Origin: Ceratothoa steindachneri
Taxonomy: Eukaryota > Arthropoda > Malacostraca > Isopoda > Cymothoidae
NCBI GenBank assembly: GCA_963969495.1
Contig: OZ018317.1
Coordinates: forward strand, 220,295,997-220,359,996
Direction of reading: 5' to 3'
Length of the DNA: 64,000 nt
A program made the position numbers and the translations under genes. Under the pieces are notes generated by a model. The model saw only the letters and a list, made by a program, of their open reading frames with translations, did no database searches and had not been told where the DNA came from. Positions within the stretch are counted from its first letter, which is position 1. The number at the start of each line of letters is the position of its first letter. Shown here one piece after another: positions 44,444 to 55,639 of the stretch.

Positions 44444-45408
44444 CACTCTAATATGAGACCTGAAAAAAGAAACCATAATGTCAATATTTTGCACAATAAC
44501 ACTTATTACTATCTTACTACTATGTACTGTGAAGTATTTGCTTTCTACAAGCACCCTTTCTGTCCGTCCGGAGGGCAGTTTTCGGAGAAACGAGAAAATA
44601 GAAATTACAGAATAACTATAGCATGTAGGTAAAAATGGATTATATATTTGAAATCAGCATGAATAAACGAATTAAAATTGGCAGATAAATCTAAGTCACC
44701 AGAAAATGTGATTAAAATTGTTGCCCTGTGTTATCCAATCGTTTGCAATGTTCCTCAGTCGTCGAAAGAGCTTTCGAAGTTCACCGTGTGGGGTCGAAGT
44801 GTGTCCTCCAATATCACTGCGTGATATATCACCAGAGTTTGGCTTTTCTGATGATTCTCCAAATAAAAGTGGAAATTATGTCGGCACTAGCCATTATAAT
44901 GAGCTAGGATTCGAACTCTGAAATAACGGAATCAAGGCGAATGGGCGTGAAGCTTAGTTGGGGAAAGTTTCTGGTGGTGCCTGTCATCGCTCCGCCAACC
45001 TTTGTGAGCGAATTCTATTGTGCATTTTAAAAAACGCACACTACACTAGTGAACAACGATTTCGCTACTTGGGTATTAGTTTGTGATTTCTACTAAATCG
45101 AGTATGCTGATTCCGAATCTATAATTAGAATTGTTCTAGCACGTAAGGTTCCTGAGTTACACACATACTATTTAGTTACACATAAGGGCAGTATTGCTTT
45201 GGGTACCATAAAGAGGATGTGTTGTGTAGGTGTGGTTCCTGCTTCATCACGTTGTTAAATTTAGCCATTATAGTAGTGGTGTTGAAGCCGTATTTACATA
45301 CACTGATTAATTTCTTTTTTCTTTCAGATTTATTTCTCAATCAATTTGTAAATGAAATAAGATTGTACAAAAGTATATAACCGGATTTATACAAACTAAG
45401 TTAAAAAC
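44444..45408. other. intergenic region between divergent family 1 copies
   Basis: 965 bp between two head-to-head start codons. Acceptor-like pyrimidine tracts with AG lie just inside both ends: minus strand at 44461-44460 and plus strand at 45326-45327. Both copies therefore seem to have had a 5' intron. No promoter motif is claimed. Confidence 0.5.
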
Positions 45409-47722
45409 ATGAATCAGCGAGGATGTATAAATATCCCAGACAACTTTTGTTATATCTGTGGAAGATATACTCCAAGCAATCAGCGCAAGGATTTAGCTAA
45501 AAGAGTGAAAACTGCATACAATTATTATTTTGATTGTAAGTTTGGTCACCAAAACAAGCCCTGGGCACCTCATAAATCTTGTACTGTGGGTTAGACGGGG
45601 CTCATACAGTGGTTAAATGGCAAACGGAATGGTATGTCATTTGTTGTACCAATGGTGTGGCGTGAGTCAACAAATCATGTTTGTATGACAAATATTGCGG
45701 GATTCTCCAATAAGAACAAGTCAAAAATTGTATATCCAGATTGTAAGTCAGCTATAAAACCAGTCCTCCATAATATGGAGATGCCAATCCCAGTTCCTCC
45801 AAGAGCTAGTGCAGTTAAAGAAGATGATTCATCGCCTGTAAAGGGAAATAACAATGACGATGAAATGTATGAGGATGATTCTAAGGAAAAGAAGATCTAG
45901 TTGATAAATCAAGAAAGATTGAATGATCTGGTGAGGGATTTGTCATTGTCAAAGAAAAACGCAGAAATCGTGGGCTCTAGACTACAGCAATGGAATCTTA
46001 TAGAGGACGGTGCAAAAATATCTACTTTCTGTAAACGCCATGAGGCCTTAGCTGCCTTTTATAAAGAAGCAGATGGTGCTTGTTTCTGTACTGATGTTAA
46101 TGGCCTCATGAATTAGCTAGGAAACGAGCATTTACCTGATGAATGGAGAGTATTTTCGATACAAGCACTGCTAGTCTCAAAGCTGTGTTGCTACACAATG
46201 GTAACAAAATACTTTCAATTTCTGCGGGACTTGTTGTTGAGATGATAGAGACATATGACTCGATGAAATTTTATTTTGGAAGGTGTTCATTACTCGCATC
46301 ATAAGTGAAATATGTGTGGTAATCTAAAGGTAATTTCTTCACTTCTTGGACTGCAGTTAAGATATACAAATAACAAGCCATACTTCGTATTCTTTCTTAC
46401 AGAAAGAACTTAGCTCCACAGGCACTCCTTCGGCGTGTGGCCTACGGCCTATTTGCTATTCTAAACCGCTTTTTTTATCCCCTTTATAGACTCTTTATCT
46501 TCACACCCTGAACACCTTTTTCAACATAAATACCCTGAAACATTTTTTTAAAGTTATTTAACCTTTTATTATATTGTCTTTATCCCTTGAAGATTTATAT
46601 ATAGTTGAGAATTTTCCAAACACTTTTTTCAACATAGACACCCTGAAACCTTTTTTTTAAGTTATTTCACCCCGTTTGATATATCGAAAAACCTTCGTCA
46701 GATCTCTTTTTACATCTAAATTTGTTTTATACGCCCAATGATAGTAAAAAAGGGCAAAAGCCCTAATTTTAATACATTTTTTGAACTTCACGATTTGTAT
46801 TTTTTTTCATTCCAAATCATTCGATAATTATATTTATTTTTTCTGAACTCTTAAAAGAACTTTGATAAAAGCTCGAAACATACAAAAAACAGCCCTGCGA
46901 ATAAAAGTTTCAAATAAACCTAAACTCAAAAACATGAAAGGTTACTTGTCCACTAAGCAGAAAAAACATTTTCAAAAATTTTAAAAATTCACCAAGTTAA
47001 ATTATAGAGTTAAGGATATGTGCTTCCTATACCTATGGAACAGCCGTGACGACATGGATCATTATATTGTCAAAAAGTGGCACGAAAGAGAAGAACACAT
47101 AGTTGGCCGATATAATGTGAAGCACATGCTTTTGGTACATCCACAAAAGATCTACCTTTCACCACTTCATATCAAACTTGGCGTTATCACCAATTTTTTA
47201 AAGCAATGCCCCATGATTCTAATGGATTCCAGTATCTCAAAGAGAAATTTGGTGCAAAGAAAACCGATTTTTAATCTTAAAGCTGGCATTTTGGTAGGCC
47301 CTGAGATCAGAGAATTGATACGTGACAAGGAGTTTAGAAATAAACTAACTCCACTTGAGTTCACAGCATGGGATTCATTTGTCTATGTAGTGCAGAACTT
47401 CCTTAGTAATCATAGGGCTGAAAACTATGAAGAACTAGTGGGCAACATACTAAAGGCCTATCAACGAATGTGGTGTCGGATGTCTCTTAAGATGCATTAT
47501 TTGCATTTGCATCTAGATTCCTTTCCATCTAATATTGGTGATATTAGTGACGAACATGGAGAAAAGTTCCACCGAGATATCGCAAAGATGGAAAGCAGGT
47601 ATCAAGGCCGCTTTAACAAAAAGATGATGGGTGACTACTGCTGGTTCCTACAACGGGAGGATCCTATATCCACGTACAAGCGCAAGAGCAAGAGTCTCAA
47701 ACATTTTGGAAGAAATTTATAG
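45409..47722 (+). pseudogene. family 1 uncharacterised repetitive protein, copy 2, interrupted
   Basis: Plus-strand copy starting MNQRGCINIPDNFCYICG, with YFDCKFGHQNKPWAPHKSC, VPMVWRESTNHVC, DYPDCKSAIKPV-like, ERLNDLVRDLSLSKKNAEI, and CGNLKVISSLLGLQLRYT. A repeat of about 600 bp then intervenes. It resumes at 47018 with MCFLYLWNSRDDMDHYIVKK and runs open for 234 codons: KIYLSPLHIKLGVITNFLK, LVGPEIRELIRDKEF, LTPLEFTAWDSFVYVV, YEELVGNILKAYQRM, SLKMHYLHLHLDSFPSNIGD, ISDEHGEKFHRDIAKM, MMGDYCWFLQRE. The N-terminal part has stops at 45592, 45898 and 46114. The C-terminal part alone is intact, which is unusual in this window. Confidence 0.72.
46405..47015 (+). repeat. dispersed repeat B inserted in family 1 copy 2
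   Basis: Non-coding insertion that splits the family 1 frame between RYT and MCFLYLW. Its body (cttcacgatttgtatttttt, ttatttattttttctgaact) matches 54160-54340 and, more distantly, repeat A at 3022 and 17105. Interruption of a known frame makes the junctions fairly definable, at about 46375-46405 and 47005-47017. Confidence 0.65.
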
Positions 47723-48567
47723 TTAGGTGAGTACTACCTCTTTTATATGTAATACATATCTTGTCTAGGTCTTCAAAAGGACGTACATAATACCAAATAG
47801 GGTGCCCCGATTCCAAACCTTTGCCCAGAATCTTCTCATTCTTCTCAAACTCGTAATAATTATATCATTAATTGATCCAAGGGGACAAAGTGAGCCATAT
47901 AGCCTGGTTGCATAACTCAGAAACATTAGGACAAATCTAAGCAGAGATTTGGAATCAGCGCACCAAAATTAGTTAGGTGCAACAACATTTACACAAGTAG
48001 TAGAGACAAAGTTAAAATTTGTTAGCTAGTGTTTTAACGCGCGAGAATGCACTAAAGTTCGAAAAACTCGCATTGTAATTCGCCTTTCCATTTTCCTGTG
48101 GTGTCTCATCAGGCTATTCCATACTAAGCAAAGTTATTTTACATTGAGTAGGACAAGCCTTATGATGGGGATACGATTTGAATATGGTTTACATTTCGGC
48201 AGCTTCAGTTTGGGTCAATCGCTAAAGTCTTAGGGGTCGAGTGAGATAGGCATTCGACGTTATGACAACGTAATAAAACTGACCAGAACAGCAACATGGA
48301 ATTGAAACTGTCAATATATGCCAGTAAAGACTCGCTCGGCGCAAGGGCGCATAGAGAAGCATGGGCAGATAGCTGACCCTAGGCTGCCTGCAGTATGCTT
48401 TGGGTCAATTAAAGGAGTGGAGGACCGCCTCCTTGATTTTTATACAGAGTGCGATTTACAGTTGACAGGGATTTATCTAATGGCTTGACAAGTTGCAGTT
48501 CAAAGGATATATAAAGATCAAGACCCCGAAATATAATTTTAATATATACTCGTATAATAAATGGGGC
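47723..48567. other. unannotated spacer
   Basis: Nothing recognised. Confidence 0.35.

Positions 48568-48606
<39 letters not shown>
48568..48606. repeat. (AT)n microsatellite
   Basis: About 39 bp of AT dinucleotides; unlike the other tracts, no PLE tail is visible next to it. Confidence 0.93.
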
Positions 48607-48609
<3 letters not shown>

Positions 48610-49363
48610 AAAAAGGGGGAAAAAATTACTCGGTAAAGATAGTTAATTGGATTGTAACAATTTATAATATGACAGAGTAGAGCGGGAGGAGCAAAATTAA
48701 CGTTAACTCGAACAAGAGATATTAATTACGATTGAGCGGGAAGTCGATTCAAAAGTGGATGTGGGTGACTATTGACGGGGTGTAATCAGGGGATTATAAC
48801 ACAAGATTGCTTTCCCTTGAAGCGTGATGGTGATCTGAGAGTAAGACTAACGGCACATGTCTTCCAGAAGATACTTCAGGGAGTCCTAACGAGGAGGACT
48901 CATAGATGGGTATTTTGAGTACTTCTTGTTAAATAACCAGATTTTCTCTGCTCCAGAGAAAATCTGCGACTCAGCAGGAGAGTCTCAGTCACCTAGGAAC
49001 GAGAGTCCTGAAAGGGGTCTGAGATGAGGGGGGGGGCACACAGTTCTCCAGGAAGAAGGTGGCTCGATAGCTTTCCTCTGAACAGGGGCCAAAGCTTCAC
49101 GAAGGAAGATCTGCTGGTGGGATCTTAGCGACGAGGTACGACTCTAACAGGGGTTGTGGGACTTCGCTGGGGAACAGAAAAACCGGTATGAACGGAGGGA
49201 CTGGCAGACTCTCAATCTCCTCGAGGAATGGTGGACTCAAGGTTAAATAGCCAGGTGGCTGATCCGATAGATAGCCCCAGGGCATAGCCGTCCCTAGAGG
49301 ATTCTCAACGTCATCAACGTCAGTCTATATAAATTACTTCGAGATAAAGAGTCGGATCGGACA
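48607..49363. other. spacer, possibly retroelement-derived
   Basis: GC-richer sequence with no stop-free frame of note except a 62-codon minus-strand frame at 49097-49285. It may be untranslated or LTR sequence of the Gypsy element at 49950-50768, but this is not shown. Confidence 0.35.
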
Positions 49364-49440
49364 GCGAAGTTTGCCTCATGATATGGGGGTAGGATTAGTA
49401 CGGTTGCGCTCACGGGGTAATAGACATGCCTGAGAAACAT

Positions 49441-49949
49441 AGGAGGAGTCGTGTATGGGAAAAAATTTGACCTAGGTCTACAGGTGTACAATAAGAGCAG
49501 GTGTTTAAATTTGAGTCGACACAGCGGTCATCAAATGAAAGAACGACTTTTGTTTAATTCCTGATGCAGGGTATATTTAAAAAGTATCGTCTTAACCAGC
49601 GAACAAAAAAACACAAAATAAATAAATAAAGGAAAGAGTTAAATGTGAGTCACAATAAAATTCAATTTAAATAAAGATTCATTGATCAAAAGGGCAGTGA
49701 AACCATATTCAATAAAAAAAAAAGAAAAATACAATGCGAAAAAAAAGAACAAATATGTAAAAAAACTTTAAAAAATTTATAAGGAAACCAAGGAGCATAA
49801 ACGTACACAGTTAGGACTGAGTTCTAGGATTATTAAAAAAGGGGCGAGTAGACAGACTCGATAATATACAAGGGAGTACAAGGCTTAACAGAATTTACTT
49901 TGCAAAGGGAGGATCCTCGACCGGATTCCTAATTAGACAGTCTGTCCCT
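49441..49949. other. A-rich spacer
   Basis: Contains A-rich low-complexity sequence at 49600-49780. No gene seen. Confidence 0.4.
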
Positions 49950-50768
49950 TTTACGTTCATTAGAAGTAAACTCCAACGCATAAGCCTTCCGTTCTGGCTT
50001 TTACAACTTTCAAATAAGCCAATGGGCGATGATCGGTTTCGATCACGAACTCTTTACCTAACAAATATGTTCTGAATTTCTGCACGCTCCACACGATCGC
50101 TAGAGCCTCAAGTTCTATTACCGCGTATTTTCTTTCGCGTGACGAGAGCCTCCGGCTGACGTACACAATAGGATAACTAGTGGCATCTTCATACCGGAGA
50201 AAAAACACAATCGATGCCTTCACTATAAGCATCTGTTCGTATTTCCAACGGTTTGCTTGTGTTCGATCGTAGCAGTATGGGAGCTGACGTTAGTTTTTCC
50301 TTCAGCTGATGGAAGTGGGCGGTCGCCTTCGGGTTCCATACGAGGGGGTCCAGGGAACATTTCTTTAGCAGGGAGCTAAGGAGGGACGATTAAGCGACGA
50401 AATTCTGGACATTGCGTTTGTAAAAGAATGTCGATCCGAGAAAAAAGCGTAATTGTTTAGTTGTACGCGGAAGGTGTATGTTGACGTTGGGGTGCCATTT
50501 GATTTTCACTAATGTGGAAACCAAGGTATTTAATGGTGCCGTAGGCAAAATAGCACTTGCTGGGGCCTAGAGTGAAGCCGTGTTCACGAAGCCTATTGAG
50601 GAGGGAGCGTACAGAGATTAAATGTTGGTCCCATGTGCGGGTGGCCACGTAACTGTTACCAAAGTAATAGGAAATGTTATTCAGCCCATCCAGTATCTGG
50701 TGCATCATGCGATTATAGTTACTACAGGCAGTAACTAAACCAAAACGAAGACGCCTAAACTGCATAAG
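49950..50768 (-). pseudogene. Gypsy retrotransposon pol fragment
   Basis: Minus strand. It starts at MQFRRLRFGLVTACSNYNRM (the 'F.RLPFGL..A...F.R.M' RT block), then YYFGNSYVATRTWDQHL (catalytic YxDD is degraded to YFGN), FTLGPSKCYFAYGTIKYLGF, and after frameshifts RTDA(YS)..-type residues beginning the RNase H. RRLSSRERKYAVIELEALAI and KEFVIETDHRPLAYL (50170-50020) complete RNase H. The family is Ty3/Gypsy of the 17.6/412 kind. The 5' part of pol, integrase and gag are absent. The fragment begins exactly at a 77-bp repeat. Confidence 0.85.
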
Positions 50769-51124
50769 GCGAAGTTTGCCTCATGATATGGGAAAAGGGT
50801 TAGTACGGCTGACAAGGCGGGAGAATAGACATGCCTAGGAAGCATGCGGGCGATAGCTCAGCGTTATCGCGGGGGAGGGGGGAAAGAAGACCATCCAAAA
50901 GCAAATGCAGCTGGGTCGGGTGAATCAACGGGGGACTGCTTCCTTCTCGAAGATTCTAAACTTCCCACGCCAAGAAGCACGTGGTTTAGAGCGAAGGGGC
51001 TGAAAGGGGTATTCCGAGGGGGCTTCCTCTCTCGCTGGTCCTTCGAGGGCATCACCTCACAGAAACTATTAAATGAGACTGGTCTGGTACTCAGTAAATT
51101 GTGCCATTCGTCTCTCATCTTGTG

Positions 51125-51310
51125 GACGAGATCCCCAGACCGGATAATCAAATATACATAAAGATTAGCATGACAATCACTGGCGAGCCCAAAGGCACCA
51201 GAAACTGGTCCTCGGGGGGAAGATGATAGGTATTGCTGTCTTTTGACACCAGCCAGCGATCGTTTGAACCCTTCGTGACCTAAATGGTTTTGAAAGAATT
51301 GAGCGGGTCT
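51125..51310 (-). repeat. dispersed repeat C (SINE-like 3' domain), copy 1
   Basis: Matches 59844-60060 and, over about 75 bp, the 3' part of the tRNA-headed element at 61425-61798. Core on the minus strand: ggctcgccagtgattgtcat followed by gctaatctttatgtat and tccggtctgggg. A mariner lies 26 bp beyond its end. Confidence 0.6.
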
Positions 51311-51336
51311 TAAAGCTCCGACTGAAAAGAATCATA

Positions 51337-52240
51337 CGAAGGGCGGTCAATAAGTTTTGCAATTTGGATATAAGGAAACGAGATATGAGGAAAAGTGTTT
51401 TATTATTTTTCAATATAACTACCCACGACTTCAATGCACTTGCGCCACTTGACCCTGAGGCTTCGAATTCCCGACAAAGAGAAATCTCCTGACTGCTGTT
51501 AAATCCACTCCTGGATGGCGAGCTGGACATCTTCATCGTGCCCAAACCGGCGTCCACGCAGTGCAGCCTTGAGCTGGCAGAATAAAAAGTAGTCGCTAGG
51601 GGCCGGATCTGGACTGTAGGGGAGATGGTTGGGCTCCTCGAATCCGCACTCGCGCAGGGCAGCTTGTGCAACTCTGGCCTTGTGGACTTTGACGACGTTG
51701 AAGTCGATCATGGGGCGTGAGGTTTCTGGGGACCCAACGTCGCGGATGATGTTGATAACATTTCCATGTGATATTCCAAGTTATCGCTCAATTTCTTCGA
51801 CCTTCACTCGTCGATTTTCGAGGATCATCCTCTCCACATGGGCCACATTGTCCTCGTTGGTCACGTCTGACGAGAGTCCTCGACGGGGCTCATCTCCAAG
51901 GGACTCACGGCCATGGCGGAACTCTCTATTCCAGCGAGCAATGGTTGCATAGGAAGGGGCGGTGTCGGTGTACACTGCAACCATGCGTTCATGGATCTCT
52001 TTTGCATTCTTGCTTTCCTTGGTCAAAAATTTGATCACTGCGCGGTGCTCAACCTTCTCCATTGTTTACAAATTTGTGACTGACGATCTGCGATCAGCTA
52101 CTGCTTCTTAAATAGACGAGGCAGGAGCGTGCGGCTACAGGTCCTGACTTGCCGTAACTTGTCCTAACACCGCCACAAACAGCCATCCCCCTTCCGCTGT
52201 TTTGCTCTACCAATTCGCAAAACTTATTGACCGCCCCTCG
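51337..52240 (-). mobile_element. non-autonomous mariner, copy 3
   Basis: 904 bp with TA on both sides. Left end cgaagggcggtcaataagtt and right end its complement with one difference. Same internal deletion as copy 2. Confidence 0.9.
51403..52062 (-). pseudogene. mariner transposase, internally deleted
   Basis: Start at 52062 (MEKVEHRAVIKFLTKESKNA) with EIHERMVAVYTDTAPSYATI and WNREFRHGRESLGDEP all intact, ending at a stop after VEEIER (51781). Downstream the frame continues through a junction RPMIDFNVVKVHKARVAQ to LPYSPDPAPSDYFLF and, after a frameshift, DKWRKC-type residues. The N-terminal DNA-binding part is the best preserved of the three copies. The catalytic core is missing at the same junction as copy 2. 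Confidence 0.88.
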
Positions 52241-53322
52241 TATATATTTTACCCGATTATTTTGCAGCGGTAGTGACACTAAAACACTTTGTTGCGTCGG
52301 TATTAGCGTTGAAACAGTTACATGCTTTAATAGTGAAACTAGGATAGTCACTTGCTTTGATAGTGACACTAGAATCCTCCCTAGCAACAAGAGTGATCGA
52401 AAATAGTTTTAAATCTGGCCTCGGAAATCTCATATTTGTCCATTCAGGTAAACTTATCCTTTTATTAATCCATTAAAGCATCCAGTCCTATGAATATGTT
52501 AATTCAAAATAAAAAAAAGATATGTATACTTTATTTACATTTGCGCGTTGTCATAATTAATGCACACTTAATTTATTCATTTTATTCATGCCTTTTTCGC
52601 ACATTCATATATTAAATATTTTGTAACCCTATTTTAACTTTTAAATATCAAAGTTATAAAATATTAATGAAAAATTAGTCGCTTTAATGGCCTAGCGAAG
52701 AATGAAATTCGTGAATAACTTTAGTGATGTTATTTCACGACATATCGGTTTAGGAATTTCAGTCGAATATATTACCGTAGTGAATATATAGGATTATTCA
52801 AAGCTACTTCCAATAAAGATCAATGACTTCACTTAACTTTCCTCCTTTTCATATAACATTTAATCATTTGAATATTTACCAAGGCGATGATTAAACTCAA
52901 TCATAGAGCTGATATTACTAAACTTTGCGCAAGACCATGCCAATTATTTTCAACTTTGTATGTAAATAAATTCTGTCACTTTCAAATTTCGGTGCGAAAA
53001 AAGCAATTGCTTCTAATTATTTTTTCGGATTCTAGTTGAAAATTTTCGTGAATAGGCTACAATATGACTCATAGAGAAAATTTAATATATTTGTGTTTGG
53101 TTTTAAGAGATATGGAGTAAATAAGAGAGGGAAAAACCGTTGGAATTCTCGAACAGTCAAATATGCAAGGTTTCCAATTTAACTCTAGGAGTGCTGCGGA
53201 ATCTAATTAGGTCGAAGGTTCTCTCAAATGATCGGCCCAAAATTGGTATCAACAAAGAACGAAGAAATATTTTCTGAATATAAATACATTCATGTAGATC
53301 GATGGATTAAGATCGTTAGTGA
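52241..53322. other. AT-rich spacer
   Basis: Imperfect repeats of a 'cttgctttgatagtgacact' motif at 52322-52376. Otherwise nothing recognised. Confidence 0.4.
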
Positions 53323-53641
53323 TTTTGTTTGTATATATCTATAGCTGCATGATTTAGTTCTTGACAAGCCTTGATTGGTGATACCCTTGTTTTTGGACGC
53401 AATCCTCTGGATGTAGTTTTCTTGGGAGTTTGGGTGCCTTAAAAAAGAGGCCGTTTGACTCGGATGAACTATGATGGGCCCTTGTGGCTTTTGTCATCTG
53501 TTATATTATATTGTGGGGGACTTTGATTTTGTCTTCCCCTGGCGATGGTGCTTTTTGTGGGTGGGTTTTGGCGGATGCGGCTGACCTTTGATAGGCCCTT
53601 GTGGCTTTTGTCATCCGTGAAATTATGTTATGTTATGTTAT
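53323..53641 (+). mobile_element. CR1 3'UTR-only copy
   Basis: Plus-strand copy of the final 320 bp of the CR1 element at 32121, including both ccttgtggcttttgtcatc motifs and the (TTATG)n end. A severely 5'-truncated LINE insertion. No clear target duplication was found. Confidence 0.88.
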
Positions 53642-54159
53642 CGGAAAACTAGATTTCGATGTTCTCGATGAGACGGATCGAAAGCTGTAGCAGGGACTTT
53701 ATTGGGCAGTTTAAATTATCGGGTTCTAAACTATTTAATAAATAATGGATGAGAAATACGATGGGATAGATTTATTATAGTTAAAATCGAATTAAAGTCA
53801 TATTGATGAATATAGGTATAGGTGCGGATCTTTTAGCCACGGAACTTGACGTAAATTGCATCCAAATCAATCTAGGCTTTGTCCACTGTCCAACATTAGT
53901 TGGACCAAAAGAAAAGTAGGTAAATTTTAATAACAAAGCGGTATATTGTGGAGAATAATATTGCGTGATTTTATAAATGATCACTTTCTTCATCAAAGCT
54001 GATGAGCTAACCCGCGGCCATAACGTTTTGGATTTGTTGTTGACCAGGACTAAAACTTAATTTAGAAAAGTACGTTTTGGGAAATCATTTTACTCCTGGT
54101 CTAGGTTTTTTAAGATCCATGCTTATTTTCCAGGCAAGAAAACACTTTTAACGGAATAT
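53642..54159. other. unannotated spacer
   Basis: No feature recognised; short minus-strand frames only. Confidence 0.35.
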
Positions 54160-54380
54160 TTTAATATACAAAAAAAAATTAAAAACAAACCTGCCTTAAT
54201 TTTAATATATTTTCTGGACTTCACAATTTGTAATGATTTTTGTTTTAAAAAATTCCAAAACATTCGAAAATCATATATATTTTTTTCTGAACTCTTAAAA
54301 AATACTTGAATAATAGCTTCAAATATACCTATGTGATCCACAAACTAAACTCCAAACTGTTAAAACAATTGCATCAATTA
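54160..54380 (+). repeat. dispersed repeat B, second copy
   Basis: AT-rich body shared with 46740-46880 (acttcacaatttgtaatgat, tttttctgaactcttaaaa). Truncated relative to that copy. Confidence 0.6.
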
Positions 54381-54479
54381 AATATCACCATGGCACCACT
54401 CGCGGACGAGTATAGCTTGTGCCCGGGGTTCTAGAATTCCTTTTAGATCTAAGTAAGTGCCTTGGATAAATAAAGATAT

Positions 54480-55000
54480 TAAAGAATTGTTGAAGGCTGG
54501 GAAAGTAACCGACACTAAAGTTTTAAAGAGGAGTAAAGATTGTTTAAAAGCAGAACCGATGTTGTGGTTTTTATAGTCGTCTTGTTAAATGTGGCATAGA
54601 AAGAGCTAAGAGGAATCACGAAAATAACTTGCTTCTGCATTGAAAAGTTACCTTAAGGATTTTATTATCGTATACTTTTTAGGGAATGCATCGTCCTCCC
54701 CATCTGGTTATAGTGAACGTATTAAATGAACACTTTACTGTAGAATATCAGGTTCCAATTCAATATTTAGAATTTAATATTTAGAGTTAGAATCGAACTA
54801 TCAACACCCATTATAGTCTTAGTGAGAGAATAGTTTCAGACAAGTTTAAAAAGGTGTAATATGTAATGCCGATTTACAAAAAAGATATTGAAGCTAATCC
54901 CTGAAATTTTAAACCGATTTCCTTCATTTCCGTTTAGGGACAGATTTTAGAGTTGATCATTAGAGAGAAAATGATAGAGCATTTGAAGTCCAAATGATGG
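54480..55000 (+). pseudogene. CR1-like LINE fragment
   Basis: Very degraded plus-strand RT N-terminal region. It has ALKSYLKDF near 54645, and MPIYKKDIEANP followed by FKPISFISV and LELIIREKMIEHL near 54880-54980, matching 'VPIFKKG.. DP.NYRPISLTSV..KI.E.I....'. Stops in every few codons. Confidence 0.6.
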
Positions 55001-55639
55001 AGCGTTGAAAGTACCTCACTCAACATGTTTAGGAATAGAATTGATAAACATTAATTCAATATAATTCATATACACTGTTCCTTCCACTTTGATCTTCTCT
55101 CCTCTATTATTTTCCTTCCTTTGACTCGGCTTTTGAGTGGATCTTAGGGTTTTTGCCGGTTTATAATTCTGTAATTTTTATTTACTTCAAAGTAATTACT
55201 ATTCATTGTTATATTTATAACTTACATCATTAAAACATTTTATTGATCTGACATTAGGTGGTTAAGGAATTATTGCTGTTTTTCTAAAATCCCTCTCCCA
55301 GCGCTTATCTTTGCGGTAGATGAAATATCCAGTGGTTTTGTAGAGTTAGGAACAAACAAAGAAGACCTTGAGGGCCACTCGCGGCCAACTCAAAAGAAGT
55401 GGAAGGGATGAGAGTTAGAGGTAATTTTTTTTTAGTTTTAAGAGCCCATCTGGCGACAAGTCAGAGGTGAAGGGTAGTTAAAGGGAGAGAAGATAGGGTA
55501 AAGAATCATAACTATTATTTATGTAGTCATATTTTAAAGGAATATTTAGCAATTCTATCCATGAATATAATTTACCCAACTGCTTTTGAAGATACAACTA
55601 TCCAAGTCATTATCCACGTGATATGTGTAAGAAAAGAAT
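55001..55639. other. spacer with a LINE 3'-end scrap
   Basis: At 55437-55475, on the minus strand, gtcgccagatgggctct plus an A-rich tail matches the very end of the I-like LINE at about 28246-28277 (gtcgccagatgagccct). Rest unrecognised. Confidence 0.45.

Larger units (their letters stand above)
49364..50845. repeat. 77-bp direct repeats flanking the Gypsy fragment
   Basis: gcgaagtttgcctcatgata begins at 49364 and at 50769. Each continues to gacatgcct.g.aa.cat about 77 bp later, with scattered differences. They bracket the pol fragment and may be LTR remnants, though no TG...CA ends were identified. Confidence 0.6.

Noticed and set aside
50864..51151. 95-codon minus-strand frame rich in Ser and Pro as an exon
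   Set aside because: Overlaps the repeat C domain at one end and has no recognised homologue or splice sites.
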